From assembly GCF_002995495.1 (NCBI RefSeq), contig NZ_PVZV01000006.1, forward strand, positions 248,001 through 312,000: DNA of 64,000 bases, read 5' to 3'. The position numbers were made by a program, and so were the translations under genes. Positions 45,615 through 54,623 of the stretch are shown here, piece by piece (within the stretch, counting starts at the first letter, position 1; every line of letters begins with the position of its first letter). Source of the DNA: Actinocorallia populi (GTDB lineage Bacteria; Actinomycetota; Actinomycetes; Streptosporangiales; Streptosporangiaceae). The notes beneath the pieces are model-generated. The model was not told the DNA's origin. It was given only the letters and a program-made list of their open reading frames with translations, and made no database searches.

Positions 45615-47090
45615 TCAGGGTGCTGTTCGCCGGAGGCGATGTCTCAGTTTCGTGTTGACGCGGCGGTAGTCGCCCGGGTCGACGGGTAGCAGCCACTGCA
45701 GGGCCTTGGTCGTTGCGCCGAGGTTGAGGCCGAGGTCGTCGAGGACCTCGTCGATGTTGTGCATGGAGAACGGGATGACGTTGGTGCCGCGCGCGTGGTG
45801 CCCGCGGGTGCGCTCCTCCATCCAGGCCAGCCGCTCGGAGACGGCGCGGCGGCGCTCCTCGACGGGAGGGACGGTGTGCAGGCCGGCGAGGTGGGAGGCG
45901 ATCCACACCGCCGACATCTCGGCCGACAGGGGGCTGAAGAACGAGGAGTTGTAACCGGCGAAGGTCAGGTTCGGCACGTCGTGCGGGAGGATGTGGCGGT
46001 AGAGCGCGAAGTTCCCCCGCTCGTCGGTGAGGCGCCGCCGCACGTCCTCGTCGAAGAAGGGAACCCGCTGCCGGAAGCCGGTGGCGCAGACGACGAGGTC
46101 GCTCGGCACGAGGGAGCCGTCCGCCAGCTCCGCGTGCGGTGCGCCGTCCTTCTCCAGGAAACGGGTGATCGTCAGGTCGCGGACGACCTTGATGCGGCCT
46201 TCGGTGACGGCTTCGAAGAAACCCTCGGTGACGAGGCCGACGGTGCTGCGGGCGATGTCCTCGAAGGTGCCTCCGGGCACCAGTCCGAGGGCGGGGAGCC
46301 GGTACTGCCGGGACGCCACGGACTGGACGCCGCGGATCATGGCACGGCGGAAGCCGTCGCCTCTGCCGTGCAGGAACCGTTCCAGGGCGGTGGGGGCGAT
46401 GTAGCGGAACATGCCCTCGCCCAGCCGGGTGAGCAGCAGGAACTTGTAGTTGACGAGGCCGCCGATCCGCCGGGGCGTCTTCCACAGCAGCCCGCGCGCC
46501 ACGACCGTCGTGGTGGCGGCGACGGTGGCGGTCTCGACCGCCACGTCGCAGGCCGACTTGCCGTAGCCGACCACGACCACATGCCTGCCGACGGCGTCGC
46601 CGAGCTCGCGGAAGCCGCTCGCGGGGAGGATCCGCCCCCCGGCGGCCTCCAGCACCTCCACACCCTTGAACGGCGGGATGAACGGTTCGGAGAAGATCCC
46701 GTTGGCGACCACCAGATGGTCGAAGTGCTCGGTGACCCCGCCTGCCGTGACGGCCCAGCCCGTTTCGTCCGCCAGGGGCGCGGCCCGGGTGACCTCGGTC
46801 GAGAGCCGCAACGACGGAGCGAGGGCGAAGCGCTCGACGTACAGCTCCAGATAGCGCTGCACCTGCTCACCCGTCGGCCACTCGGGATAGTCGCGGGGCA
46901 TCGGCAGCTCGGAGAACGCGTAAGTGCCTTTGTCGTTCTGGGTGCGCAGTCCCGGATAGCGACGGGTGGCGCTCCATACGCCGCCGACGTCGGGTGCTTT
47001 TTCGAAGACGACGACGTCGTGGTCGAAGTCACGGAGCACTTTGGCCGTGCCCAGCCCGGCGAAGCCTGCGCCGATGACGGCGATCCTCAT
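45615..47090 (-). CDS. FAD-dependent monooxygenase (FMO/BVMO-like)
   Basis: 491 residues from ATG 47090. FAD binding is MRIAVIGAGFAGLGTAKVLR and NADPH binding is VVVVGYGKSACDVAV. The substrate-linker motif FxGxxxHxxx(W/Y) of FMO and Baeyer-Villiger enzymes is not recognisable; that region reads FKGVEVLEAAGG and then ASGFREL. It still has the FMO-type CATGFRQRVPFF near the C-terminus. An N- or S-oxidation or hydroxylation role is more likely than lactone formation. It is divergent from an MFS exporter across a 348-base control region. Confidence 0.85.
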   Translation of the reverse strand: MRIAVIGAGFAGLGTAKVLRDFDHDVVVFEKAPDVGGVWSATRRYPGLRTQNDKGTYAFSELPMPRDYPEWPTGEQVQRYLELYVERFALAPSLRLSTEVTRAAPLADETGWAVTAGGVTEHFDHLVVANGIFSEPFIPPFKGVEVLEAAGGRILPASGFRELGDAVGRHVVVVGYGKSACDVAVETATVAATTTVVARGLLWKTPRRIGGLVNYKFLLLTRLGEGMFRYIAPTALERFLHGRGDGFRRAMIRGVQSVASRQYRLPALGLVPGGTFEDIARSTVGLVTEGFFEAVTEGRIKVVRDLTITRFLEKDGAPHAELADGSLVPSDLVVCATGFRQRVPFFDEDVRRRLTDERGNFALYRHILPHDVPNLTFAGYNSSFFSPLSAEMSAVWIASHLAGLHTVPPVEERRRAVSERLAWMEERTRGHHARGTNVIPFSMHNIDEVLDDLGLNLGATTKALQWLLPVDPGDYRRVNTKLRHRLRRTAP

Positions 47091-47438
47091 GGGTTCTGCC
47101 TTCGGTGTCGCGTGATCGGATGGCCGTTCGCCGAGCTCAGAGACGGCGGCCGCGGACCGTTTCGAGCTTAGGACGGGACGGCCGCCACCGGTGCTCACCA
47201 CACTCTCGACTCACCGGATGGTCACCGATGTGTCACCCAAGGTGATGAACGAGGCGGTGGTGCGAATATTTCGATGGCGATGTCGCAAATATCCGGAATG
47301 GTAGAAATTGATGGCGATGATGGCGCGCCCGGTTTCCGGTTTTTGTTGTCCAGCAGATTTCCATTGAATGGATTAACGCTGGTCGTGTGGTGTGATCCAG
47401 GTCATGCTCGGGCGATCCGTCCAGGGTTCAGAGGAAAC
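47091..47438. promoter_or_regulatory. Divergent control region of the monooxygenase and MFS genes
   Basis: This 348-base gap has no gene. It contains the TCACC repeat array (47195-47245), an AT-rich stretch from about 47262 to 47375 with GAATATTTC and AAATATCC, and TGTGATCCAGGTCATG at 47391-47406, a partial Crp-like site. GAGGAAA before 47439 is the MFS ribosome site. Confidence 0.5.
47195..47245. repeat. TCACC direct repeats at 11-base spacing
   Basis: TCACC occurs at 47195, 47211, 47222 and 47233; the last three are exactly 11 bases apart, one helical turn. The last copy also forms TCACC-N3-GGTGA (47233-47245). Eleven-base direct repeats with a TCACC core resemble the PHO-box units bound by PhoP in Streptomyces, though the flanking bases match only partly. 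Confidence 0.5.
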
Positions 47439-48887
47439 ATGGTGAACAGATCTTCGCGGCGCGCCGGCGTCTCGCCCGGCACCCTCTTCGCGGCCTGCGC
47501 GGCCATCGTGATCGCCCAGGTCGCGACCGTCGTCCCCGCCCCGATCGTCGGCATCATCCGGCAGGCCCACGGCCTCGACAACATGGCGCTGGCCTGGGTG
47601 ACCTCGGCGTTCCTGCTGCCCACCGCCGTGCTGGCCCTCACCTTCGGGCTGCTGGGCGACCGCTTCGGCCGCAAGTACGTCCTGATGGCGGGCGCGGCCG
47701 TGGTCGCCGTCGGAGAGATCATCGCCGGGGCGGCCGACGGCGTCCACCAGCTCTGGATCGGCCAGGCCGTCACCGGAGTCGGGGCGGGGGCCCTGATCCC
47801 CACCTCGCTGGCCATCGCCGTGGCGGGGGCGCCCACCGCCCTCAGCAGGTCCCGGGGCGTGGCGACCTGGACGATGGCCATGTCCCTCGGCACGATGATC
47901 GGCGTCCTGTACGGCAGCGCTCTGAACGAGTATTTCTCCTGGCACGCCTCCTTCTACGGGGTCGCGCCGCTCGCACTGGTGAGCCTGGTCATCACCACGG
48001 TGTGCGCGGAGGACTCCCGGGAGGCCCGCGGCCGTGCGCTGGACTGGCCCGGCCAGATCAGCCTCGTCGTCGGCCTCACCTGCCTGCTGTACGGCCTGGT
48101 CCAGGGCATGGGGAGCTCCTGGAAATCCCCGTCGGTGCTGGTCGCCCTCCCCGTCGCGGCGGTCGCCCTGCTCGTGTTCGCCGCGGTCGAGAGCCGGTCC
48201 GGTGCGCCGATGCTCCGCTTCGACCTCTTCCGGGACCCGGCGTTCGCCACGGCGACGGTCGCCGCGGTCATCGGCATGTTCTCCTTCCTCGGCAGCGTGT
48301 ACGCGCTCAGCATCCGGCTCGGGTTCCAGCAGCAGTCCGCGACCGACTCGGCCGTCTTCTTCGTCGTCCTCCAGGGCCTTCCCTGCCTGCTGGGCCCGGC
48401 GCTCCCGCGGCTGATGGACCAGCTCGGCGCGCGGCTCCTCATCACCGGCGGCCTGGCGCTGCTGGCGGCCGGCGAGATCTGGCTGGCCTTCGTCCCCCTC
48501 AGCCGGACGTCCCTGGTCTCCCTGACCGGTCCCCTGCTGCTGGAAGGCGTGGGATTCCTGTTCGTCGTCTCCGCCCTCACCGCCGCGGCGCTCAACTCCG
48601 CAGCCGGTCATTCCACCGGCATGACCAGTGCCGCCGTCAGCGCCGCCCGCAACATCGGCACCTGCCTGGGCCCCGCCGTGGTCGGCGCGGTCGCCCTGCA
48701 CAACGCCTCCGTAGCCCGGCCCGACCACCTGTGGGACGGCTACGCCACCGGCCTGCTCGTGTGCGCCGCGGCGTCCGTCATGGCCGCGTTCGCGACCCTG
48801 GTCTGGTTCCGTGAACCCGGCGCCCGCCCCGAGCCGCCCCGCTACCGGCCCCCGTCCCCGCCGCAGCCCTGGGCCCGACGGCCGTGA
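47439..48887 (+). CDS. MFS multidrug/metabolite exporter (DHA2-like)
   Basis: 482 residues with about fourteen hydrophobic helices. Motif A is FGLLGDRFGRKYVLM and the antiporter-type helix 5 region TMAMSLGTMIGVLYGSAL is present. ATG 47439 follows GAGGAAA; an ATG at 47274 is open in frame but covers AT-rich control DNA. Being divergent from the flavin monooxygenase, it could export the oxidised product. It converges with the TetR gene, 4 bases apart. Confidence 0.88.
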   Translation: MVNRSSRRAGVSPGTLFAACAAIVIAQVATVVPAPIVGIIRQAHGLDNMALAWVTSAFLLPTAVLALTFGLLGDRFGRKYVLMAGAAVVAVGEIIAGAADGVHQLWIGQAVTGVGAGALIPTSLAIAVAGAPTALSRSRGVATWTMAMSLGTMIGVLYGSALNEYFSWHASFYGVAPLALVSLVITTVCAEDSREARGRALDWPGQISLVVGLTCLLYGLVQGMGSSWKSPSVLVALPVAAVALLVFAAVESRSGAPMLRFDLFRDPAFATATVAAVIGMFSFLGSVYALSIRLGFQQQSATDSAVFFVVLQGLPCLLGPALPRLMDQLGARLLITGGLALLAAGEIWLAFVPLSRTSLVSLTGPLLLEGVGFLFVVSALTAAALNSAAGHSTGMTSAAVSAARNIGTCLGPAVVGAVALHNASVARPDHLWDGYATGLLVCAAASVMAAFATLVWFREPGARPEPPRYRPPSPPQPWARRP

Positions 48888-48891
48888 CCGG

Positions 48892-49527
48892 TCACCGTCC
48901 GGCGTCCGGGGCGCGGACCCGGGCGTCGATCGTCCGGTGCAGCTGTGTGCGGAACCGGTGGAGGGCGGAAGGGTCGTCCGCGTAGCGGCGACGGCCGTCC
49001 TCGTGCGGAAGCCCGGTGTGGGTGAAGCCGAGCACCATCCAGATGACGGTCCAGGCGAGGAACTGGAGGTCGGTGTCCGGGTGCACCCCCTCCCACGTGC
49101 GGGAGGTCATCATGACCTCCAGAGGCGGTGTGAACCGCTCGGGAAAGTCGAAGTCGATGGCGTCCTTGAGCACGCGGTGACCCCACAGGGCGCCTATCTC
49201 CGGGTGCGCGAGGGAGAAGTCGAGGAAGGTGTCCGCCAGCAGGTGGAGGCCCTCGACACCGTGGGAGATCCCCTGCGCGGCGGCTTCGAAGCGCTGACGG
49301 TCCAGTTCGTAGAAGTGCTCGAAGGCGGCCCGGTAGAGACCCGGCTTGCCGTCCTTCAAAAGCGCCGACCGCGAAACGTCCGATCCCACCGCTCCCGCGA
49401 TCATGTCGAGGGACGTCGCGTCGTACCCCAGCTCCGCGAACAGCCTGATGGCCGTCTCCAGCACCCGCTCGTCCACATCGGCGGCCCGCTCGTCCAAGGT
49501 CCTCGTCCTTCCGCCTCTCCGCCCCAC
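48892..49527 (-). CDS. TetR-family transcriptional regulator
   Basis: 211 residues. The HTH region is about residues 20-65 (ETAIRLFAELGYDATSLDMI followed by ALLKDGKPGLYRAAFEHFYEL). The recognition helix is atypical: the usual S/G-x-x-x-LY-x-HF pattern is stretched by SDVSRSALLKDGKP. The C-terminal ligand domain has standard length. It follows the second HAAT importer on the minus strand but is separated from it by a terminator, so it probably has its own promoter. Target unknown; the convergent MFS gene is one candidate. Confidence 0.85.
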   Translation of the reverse strand: MGRRGGRTRTLDERAADVDERVLETAIRLFAELGYDATSLDMIAGAVGSDVSRSALLKDGKPGLYRAAFEHFYELDRQRFEAAAQGISHGVEGLHLLADTFLDFSLAHPEIGALWGHRVLKDAIDFDFPERFTPPLEVMMTSRTWEGVHPDTDLQFLAWTVIWMVLGFTHTGLPHEDGRRRYADDPSALHRFRTQLHRTIDARVRAPDAGR

Positions 49528-49600
49528 CAGTCTCCGCCGTCTTCGTCCAGAAGCAGGAAAAGAAAGGCCGCCGTTCGAGTCATGACTCCCGGGCGCGCGA

Positions 49601-49645
49601 CGGCGAGGCCCGGAATCCGCCGCGCACGGACTCCGGGCCTCGCCG
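49601..49645 (-). terminator. Hairpin terminator of the second HAAT importer operon
   Basis: A perfect 14-base-pair inverted repeat (49601-49614 and 49632-49645) with a 17-base loop lies 5 bases past the stop of the binding-protein gene on the minus strand. GC-rich, no U tract. Confidence 0.75.
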
Positions 49646-49650
49646 GTCTC

Positions 49651-50835
49651 TCAGGGAGTGTTCTCCCGCTGCCAGGTCCGGCCGTCGTAGCGCTGGACCT
49701 GGTAGGTGCGGATGAGCCTGCCGTCGGGGCCGCCGTTCAGGGACAGGTCCGGCAGCAGGGCCGGGTTGGGCGCCCCTCGCAGGGAGTCCCAGCTCTCGAG
49801 GAAGCCCTCGGCGGTGAGATCGGGTGCCTCCCTCAGGGCTTCGACGACGGCCGCCGCGGCACCGTAGCCGTTGAGGGCCAGGAGCTTGTCGCGGTCGACG
49901 GAGTGGCCGTACTCGTCCATGTCGGCGGTGAACTGCCGGACCATCGGGTCGTCGGCCCAGCGGGGGTCGGCGGGGTCCTTGGCCCACTGGGTGGTGTAGA
50001 CGCCTTCGGCGGCGGGGCCCGCGGGCTTCAGCGTCGTGGTGTACTCGCTCTGCGCGCTGTAGAGCATGACCTTCGGGTGGTAGCCGATCTGCGCCATCAG
50101 CCGCAGCACCGCGCTCTGCGCCGCGCCTCCGACCGACAGGAACAGCACGTCCACGCCCGCGGCGCGCAGCTCGTTCACCTGGGGGCCCAGATCGACGACG
50201 TTGGGCGCCACCTTGATGGTCTTGGCCAGGGTCAGGCCCGCCGACTCCAGGCCGGCGGCCTGGCTGGGCGTCAGGTCGTTGTTCAGGCCCAGCAGCCCGG
50301 CCTTCGCCCCGGGGAACTCGGACTTCAGGAAGGACCCGGCGATCCGGCCCTCCTGCGCGATGTCCGGCCACCACGCGCGGGCGTAGGGGAAGGCCCGCAC
50401 GTCGCTGAACGGGCTCTGGCCCGCCAGCGCCACCATCGGGACCTTGCGGGAGGCCAGATAGGGCCGGATGGAGATCGCCGGGCCGCCGAAGGCCATGACC
50501 AGCGTCGCCCCGTCCTGCTCGGCCAGGCGGCGCATGTTGGCGGTCAGCCGCGAGGTGTCGTAGGCGTCGTCCAGCAGTTGGAACCTGATCTTGCGGCCCC
50601 TGACGCCGCCCTCGGCGTTGACCCGGGAGAAGTAGGCCTGGGCCCCGGCTCCCACGACGCCCGTGACGGCGAGCGGGCCGGAGAGCGCGAAGCTGCCTCC
50701 GATCACGATGTCGCCGCGACCCGTGCCCTCCTGGGCGTTCCACCGCAGCGTGCAGCCGCTGACGGCCAGGGTGAGCGCGGACAGGAGCGCCGTCGCGCGC
50801 AGGAGCGGCCTTCTGACGCGTTCGGTGACTCTCAT
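49651..50835 (-). CDS. HAAT-family substrate-binding lipoprotein
   Basis: 394 residues. The signal peptide ends in the lipobox VSGC, followed by TLRWNAQEGTGRG. The mature protein begins IVIGGSFALSGPLAVTGVVG and QAYFSRVNAEGGVRGRKIRF, the standard branched-chain-type receptor pattern. It is last in its five-gene operon (LivG, LivF, LivH, LivM, receptor in transcription order), the reverse of the common receptor-first order. Its ATG overlaps the LivM stop. Ligand unknown. Confidence 0.92.
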   Translation of the reverse strand: MRVTERVRRPLLRATALLSALTLAVSGCTLRWNAQEGTGRGDIVIGGSFALSGPLAVTGVVGAGAQAYFSRVNAEGGVRGRKIRFQLLDDAYDTSRLTANMRRLAEQDGATLVMAFGGPAISIRPYLASRKVPMVALAGQSPFSDVRAFPYARAWWPDIAQEGRIAGSFLKSEFPGAKAGLLGLNNDLTPSQAAGLESAGLTLAKTIKVAPNVVDLGPQVNELRAAGVDVLFLSVGGAAQSAVLRLMAQIGYHPKVMLYSAQSEYTTTLKPAGPAAEGVYTTQWAKDPADPRWADDPMVRQFTADMDEYGHSVDRDKLLALNGYGAAAAVVEALREAPDLTAEGFLESWDSLRGAPNPALLPDLSLNGGPDGRLIRTYQVQRYDGRTWQRENTP

Positions 50836-51836
50836 GCCGTCTTCTCCCGGGTACGGCGCGCGCCCAGGCGTGCGAGGCCCGCGCGAACGAAGGTGACCAC
50901 CCCGCGCGGGGCGAAGTAGAGGACCAGCAGCAGTACGGCGGCGTACGCCACCTGCGCCCACTGGCCCGAGGAGCCCCCGCCCATGTTGTCGCTCATGAGC
51001 TGCGGCAGGTAGGTGACGAACGCGCCGCCGACGATGGCCCCGGCCCAGGATCGGGTGCCTCCGACGACGCTCGCGGCCAGCAGCGTCAGGGAGAAGGCCA
51101 GGGTGAAGGTGTCGGGGGTGACCAGGGTGAGGGCCAGCGCGTTCAGCGCCCCCGCCAGGCCCGCGACGCCCGCGCTCAACGCGAACACGGTGAGCGTCAG
51201 CCGCCGGGTCTCGACGCCGTTCGAGACGGCCATCAGGGAGCTGGTGCGCAGTGCCTCGAGCGAGCGGCCGAACCTGCCGCGGGTCAGGTTGCGCAGCCCC
51301 AGCACGGCGACCCCGCACACGGCCAGGACGACCAGGTAGGCGAACTGCGCGTCCGCCAGCCCCGTCCAGCCGGGAGCCGACAGCGGCGGGGCGCCGAGCG
51401 CGTACCCGACCGCCCCTCCCGTCAGGCTCTCGAAGCGGGTCACCACCAGCGGGAACAGCGCGGCCACCGCGATCGTGATGAGGCCCAGGCCCAGGCCGTC
51501 CACGCGCAGGGCGGGCAGGCCCAGCAGCGCGCCGGCGCCCAGGCACAGGACGAGGGCGCCCAGCAGTGCCACCGGCCAGGGCATGCCGCCCTCGCCCACC
51601 AGCAGGACGCCGGTGTAGGCGCCGAGCCCGAACAGCGCGCCGTGCCCGGCGCTGACCTGCCCGGCGTAACCGCTGAGTAGGTTGAGGGAGGCGACCGCGA
51701 GCGCGACGGACCACACGCGCGAGAGCTGGAGCAGGTCGTAGTCGCTGAAGAGGAAGGGCACCGCCAGTGCCCAGACGACGGCGGCGATCCACGGCCAGGG
51801 CAGGCTCCGCCGGGAAGCCGTGGTCGGGGCGCTCAT
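50832..51836 (-). CDS. HAAT-type ABC transporter permease, LivM-like
   Basis: 334 residues, about ten hydrophobic segments. The LivM signature is LNLLSGYAGQVSAGHGALFG near residue 55 and the cytoplasmic loop is GRSLEALRTSSLMAVSNGVE. The C-terminal LYFAPRGVVTFVRA matches the family end. Coupled by 4-base overlaps to the LivH-like gene upstream and the receptor downstream. Confidence 0.92.
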   Translation of the reverse strand: MSAPTTASRRSLPWPWIAAVVWALAVPFLFSDYDLLQLSRVWSVALAVASLNLLSGYAGQVSAGHGALFGLGAYTGVLLVGEGGMPWPVALLGALVLCLGAGALLGLPALRVDGLGLGLITIAVAALFPLVVTRFESLTGGAVGYALGAPPLSAPGWTGLADAQFAYLVVLAVCGVAVLGLRNLTRGRFGRSLEALRTSSLMAVSNGVETRRLTLTVFALSAGVAGLAGALNALALTLVTPDTFTLAFSLTLLAASVVGGTRSWAGAIVGGAFVTYLPQLMSDNMGGGSSGQWAQVAYAAVLLLVLYFAPRGVVTFVRAGLARLGARRTREKTA

Positions 51837-52714
51837 GCGCGCACCGTCGCAGCCCGGCCGAACAGGCCCTGGGGACGCAGCAGCAGCACCGCGAAGATCA
51901 CCGCGAACGGGACGACGAGCTGCAGGTCGCCGCCCAGTCCCGGCACGTACCGGCTCGCCAGGCTGCCCGCCACGCCGATGATCAGACCGCCGACGACGGC
52001 GCCGCCGCGGCTCGTCATGCCGCCGAGCGTGGCCGCGGCCAGGGCCAGCAGCAGGGGCCCGGCCATCATCTCGGGGGACAGGCCGGCGATCGGCGCGGCG
52101 GCCGTCCCGGCCACCGCGCCGACCGCGCCGGCCAGCGCCCAGCCCAGGGCGAGCATGCGCCCGGTGCGCACGCCGAGCAGGCGGGCGGAGTCGGGGTTGG
52201 TCGCCACCGCGCGCAGCTTCAGCCCGACCGGGGTGAAGCGGAACAGCGCGGCGATCACCCCCATGGTCACCAGGACCAGCACCGCGGCGCCGACCTGCTG
52301 GCTGGTCAGCCGGATCTCGCCGACGCCCACCGACGAGGCGCCGAACGGCGACGCGAACGTCTTGGGATCGGTGTCCCAGACCAGCGCGATCAGCGCGTTG
52401 AGGCCGAGCAGCATCGCGGCTCCCGCCGCCAGCAGCACCATGGGTCCTGCTCCTTCCACCGGTCTGACCAGGACGCGTTCGACGGCCGCGCCCAGCGCCG
52501 CCGACAGCAGCACCGCCGCGGGGAACGCGAGCCAGAACGACATCCCGGCCTCGACCAGGCTCCACGCGCCGAACGCCGAGAGGGTCGCGAGCTCGCCCTG
52601 GGCGAGGTTGAGCATTCCGGTGCCCTGGAACACCACGCCGAGGGCGAGCGCCAGGCCTGCGTAGACGACGCCGGCCGCGAGGCCGGCCAGGATCTGCTGG
52701 ATGAACTCGGTCAT
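51833..52714 (-). CDS. HAAT-type ABC transporter permease, LivH-like
   Basis: 293 residues, the usual LivH length. It begins MTEFIQQILAGLAAGVVYAG and has the LivH motif GMLNLAQGELATLSAFGAW at about residues 33-51, then the loop LKLRAVATNPDSARLLGVRTG. The end LLRPQGLFGRAATVRA is typical. Overlaps both neighbours by 4 bases. Complete counterpart of the truncated permease at the start of the window, but clearly divergent from it. Confidence 0.93.
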   Translation of the reverse strand: MTEFIQQILAGLAAGVVYAGLALALGVVFQGTGMLNLAQGELATLSAFGAWSLVEAGMSFWLAFPAAVLLSAALGAAVERVLVRPVEGAGPMVLLAAGAAMLLGLNALIALVWDTDPKTFASPFGASSVGVGEIRLTSQQVGAAVLVLVTMGVIAALFRFTPVGLKLRAVATNPDSARLLGVRTGRMLALGWALAGAVGAVAGTAAAPIAGLSPEMMAGPLLLALAAATLGGMTSRGGAVVGGLIIGVAGSLASRYVPGLGGDLQLVVPFAVIFAVLLLRPQGLFGRAATVRA

Positions 52715-53541
52715 CGGCTCGCCTCCTCGGCGTCCGTGTCGGTCCGGGGGGCGGTCCCCGGATCCCGGGGGGCCGGTTCGGCCGATCCTCGCTTCGCTGC
52801 GGTCGTCCGAACCGGGGTCGTTCCGAGGTAGGCCGCGCGCAGCTCCGCCTCGTCCGAGAGCTCGGAGGCCGCGCAGGAGCGCGCCACCCCGCCGCGCGCC
52901 AGCACGACGGCGCGGTCGGCGACACGCAGGGACAGGCGGGCGTTCTGCTCGGCGAGCAGGACGGCCGTCGACCAGGAGGCGCGGATACCGGCCAGCGCCT
53001 CGAACAGCTCGGCTGTGGTGCGCGGCGCCAGGCCCAGCGACGGCTCGTCGACGAGCAGGACCCGCGGCCTGGCCAGCAGGGCCCGGCCCAGGGCGAGCAT
53101 CTGCTGCTGGCCTCCCGACAGGGCGCCGGCCGGCCGGCGCCGCATCTCCTTCAGGACGGGGAACATCTCGTGCACCCGTTCGAGATCGCTTTCGGCCTCC
53201 CCGCGCAGGGACCCGGGGCGGCCCATCGAACCGAGGCGGAGGTTCTCCTCGACGGTGAGCTCACCGAAGGTGCCGCGCCCCTGCGGGACGTGCCCGATCC
53301 CCGCACGGGCCGCGCCGATCGTGTCGAGCCGGGTCAGGTCCGCGCCGTCCAGCGTCAACGTCCCGCCGGTGGACACGACGCGGGACACCGCCCGCAGCAG
53401 GGTCGTCTTCCCGGCGCCGTTGGCGCCCAGGAGGGCGACCATCTCGCCTTCACGGACGTCGAGGGAGACGTCGTGGAGCACCTGCACCGAGCCGTACCGC
53501 GCGGTGAGGCCGTCCACCCGGAGGAGCGGTTCGGACGTCAT
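52711..53541 (-). CDS. HAAT-type ABC transporter ATP-binding protein, LivF-like
   Basis: 276 residues. Walker A GANGAGKT at about residues 39-46, signature LSGGQQQMLALGRAL, Walker B VLLVDEPSLGLAP and the LivF-type switch LLAEQNARL are all intact. A proline- and threonine-rich tail of about 35 residues follows the last conserved helix. Coupled by overlap to the LivG-like gene before it and the LivH-like gene after it. Confidence 0.93.
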   Translation of the reverse strand: MTSEPLLRVDGLTARYGSVQVLHDVSLDVREGEMVALLGANGAGKTTLLRAVSRVVSTGGTLTLDGADLTRLDTIGAARAGIGHVPQGRGTFGELTVEENLRLGSMGRPGSLRGEAESDLERVHEMFPVLKEMRRRPAGALSGGQQQMLALGRALLARPRVLLVDEPSLGLAPRTTAELFEALAGIRASWSTAVLLAEQNARLSLRVADRAVVLARGGVARSCAASELSDEAELRAAYLGTTPVRTTAAKRGSAEPAPRDPGTAPRTDTDAEEASR

Positions 53542-54374
53542 CGGCCGACCTCCTCGATCTCGGTTCCCAGGTAGGCGGCGATGACGCGCGGGTCCTCGGC
53601 GATCTCCTCGGGAGTCCCCGTGGCCAGCAGCTTGCCGGCGTCCAGGACGATGACGTGCCGGGCCACCGACATGACCAGCTCCATGTCGTGCTCGACCAGC
53701 AGAGCCGTCGTCGTCCCCTCTCCTGCGCCGTCGCAGACGGCCATGGCCGTCTCCAGCAGTTCGCGCGCCTCGTCGGCGTCCAGCCCTGCCGCGGGCTCGT
53801 CCAGGAGCAGCAGCCGGGGCCGGGCCATGACGGCACGCGCCACCTCGACCCTGCGCCGGTCGCCGTGCGGCAGCGAACCGGGGACGGTCCCCGCCAGGTG
53901 CGCGATGCCGAACGCGTCCAGCAGCCGGGACGCCTCGTTGCGCAGACGCCGCTCCTCGGAGCGGAAGAGGCCGCCGGCTACCAGGGTCGCCAGGACACCG
54001 GACCTGGTCCGGGTGTGCCCGCCGAGCATTACGTTGTCCAGGACGGGAAGTTCGTCCAGCAGCACGGGGGTCTGGAACGTCCGGGCGATGCCCCGCGCGG
54101 CGCGGGCGTGCGGGCCGAGCCCGGTGACGTCCTCACCATCCAGCAGGACGCCGCCTTCGTGGCGGTACAACCCGCTGACGCAGTTGAACAAAGTGGTCTT
54201 GCCCGCGCCGTTGGGCCCGATGAGGGCGCTGACGCCGCCGGAGGGGACGCCGAAGCCCACCTCGTCCAGGGCGCGCACGCCCTGGAAGGAGACGCCGACG
54301 TCCCGGACCTCCAGCGCGTGGCGCGAGAAGGACGGATCGGGTGGTCTGCTGCCGGAGTCGGTAGCAGGTTTCAC
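53538..54374 (-). CDS. HAAT-type ABC transporter ATP-binding protein, LivG-like
   Basis: 278 residues from GTG 54374, which has the strong site GAGGAGGAG upstream; a longer open frame to 54593 runs through the promoter region and is rejected. Walker A is GPNGAGKTTLFNCVSGL, the signature region is LPHGDRRRVEVARA, typical of LivG, Walker B is LLLLDEPAAGLD and the H-loop VEHDMELVM. First gene of the operon, 160 bases downstream of a Crp-type box. Confidence 0.92.
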   Translation of the reverse strand: MKPATDSGSRPPDPSFSRHALEVRDVGVSFQGVRALDEVGFGVPSGGVSALIGPNGAGKTTLFNCVSGLYRHEGGVLLDGEDVTGLGPHARAARGIARTFQTPVLLDELPVLDNVMLGGHTRTRSGVLATLVAGGLFRSEERRLRNEASRLLDAFGIAHLAGTVPGSLPHGDRRRVEVARAVMARPRLLLLDEPAAGLDADEARELLETAMAVCDGAGEGTTTALLVEHDMELVMSVARHVIVLDAGKLLATGTPEEIAEDPRVIAAYLGTEIEEVGR

Positions 54375-54534
54375 GGAGCTCTCCTCCTCAGGAACGGGGG
54401 ATGGGACGATCCGGCCCGGGTGCCAGAGCACGGGCCGGCAAGAAGGGAACCGAGGCTCGCGAGGGTTGCTCGGGACGGTTGCGAAGACCGTCTCTCGGGC
54501 GGACTTAAGCCGCCTGGCCTGGGACAACGCTAGG

Positions 54535-54552
54535 GTGTGAGGGCGCTCACAC
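54535..54552. promoter_or_regulatory. Crp-type box upstream of the second HAAT importer
   Basis: GTGTGAG-N4-CTCACAC, an exact 18-base palindrome that contains TGTGA-N6-TCACA (54536-54551), the consensus for Crp/GlxR family regulators. It lies 161 bases before the LivG-like start. On the minus strand the sequence TAGCGT (54532-54527) just downstream could be a -10 element. Control by cAMP-Crp is inferred. Confidence 0.65.
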
Positions 54553-54623
54553 GGAAATAAGATCTCGTGATGTCCGGAATTCGTGGATCCCATGACGGGT
54601 CGCGGAGGCGTCGGCGCGGGCGC

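Noticed and set aside
47391-47406. Crp box TGTGATCCAGGTCATG before the MFS exporter
   Set aside because: Only the left half matches consensus; the right half has two mismatches. Noted inside the control region but not called as a site.
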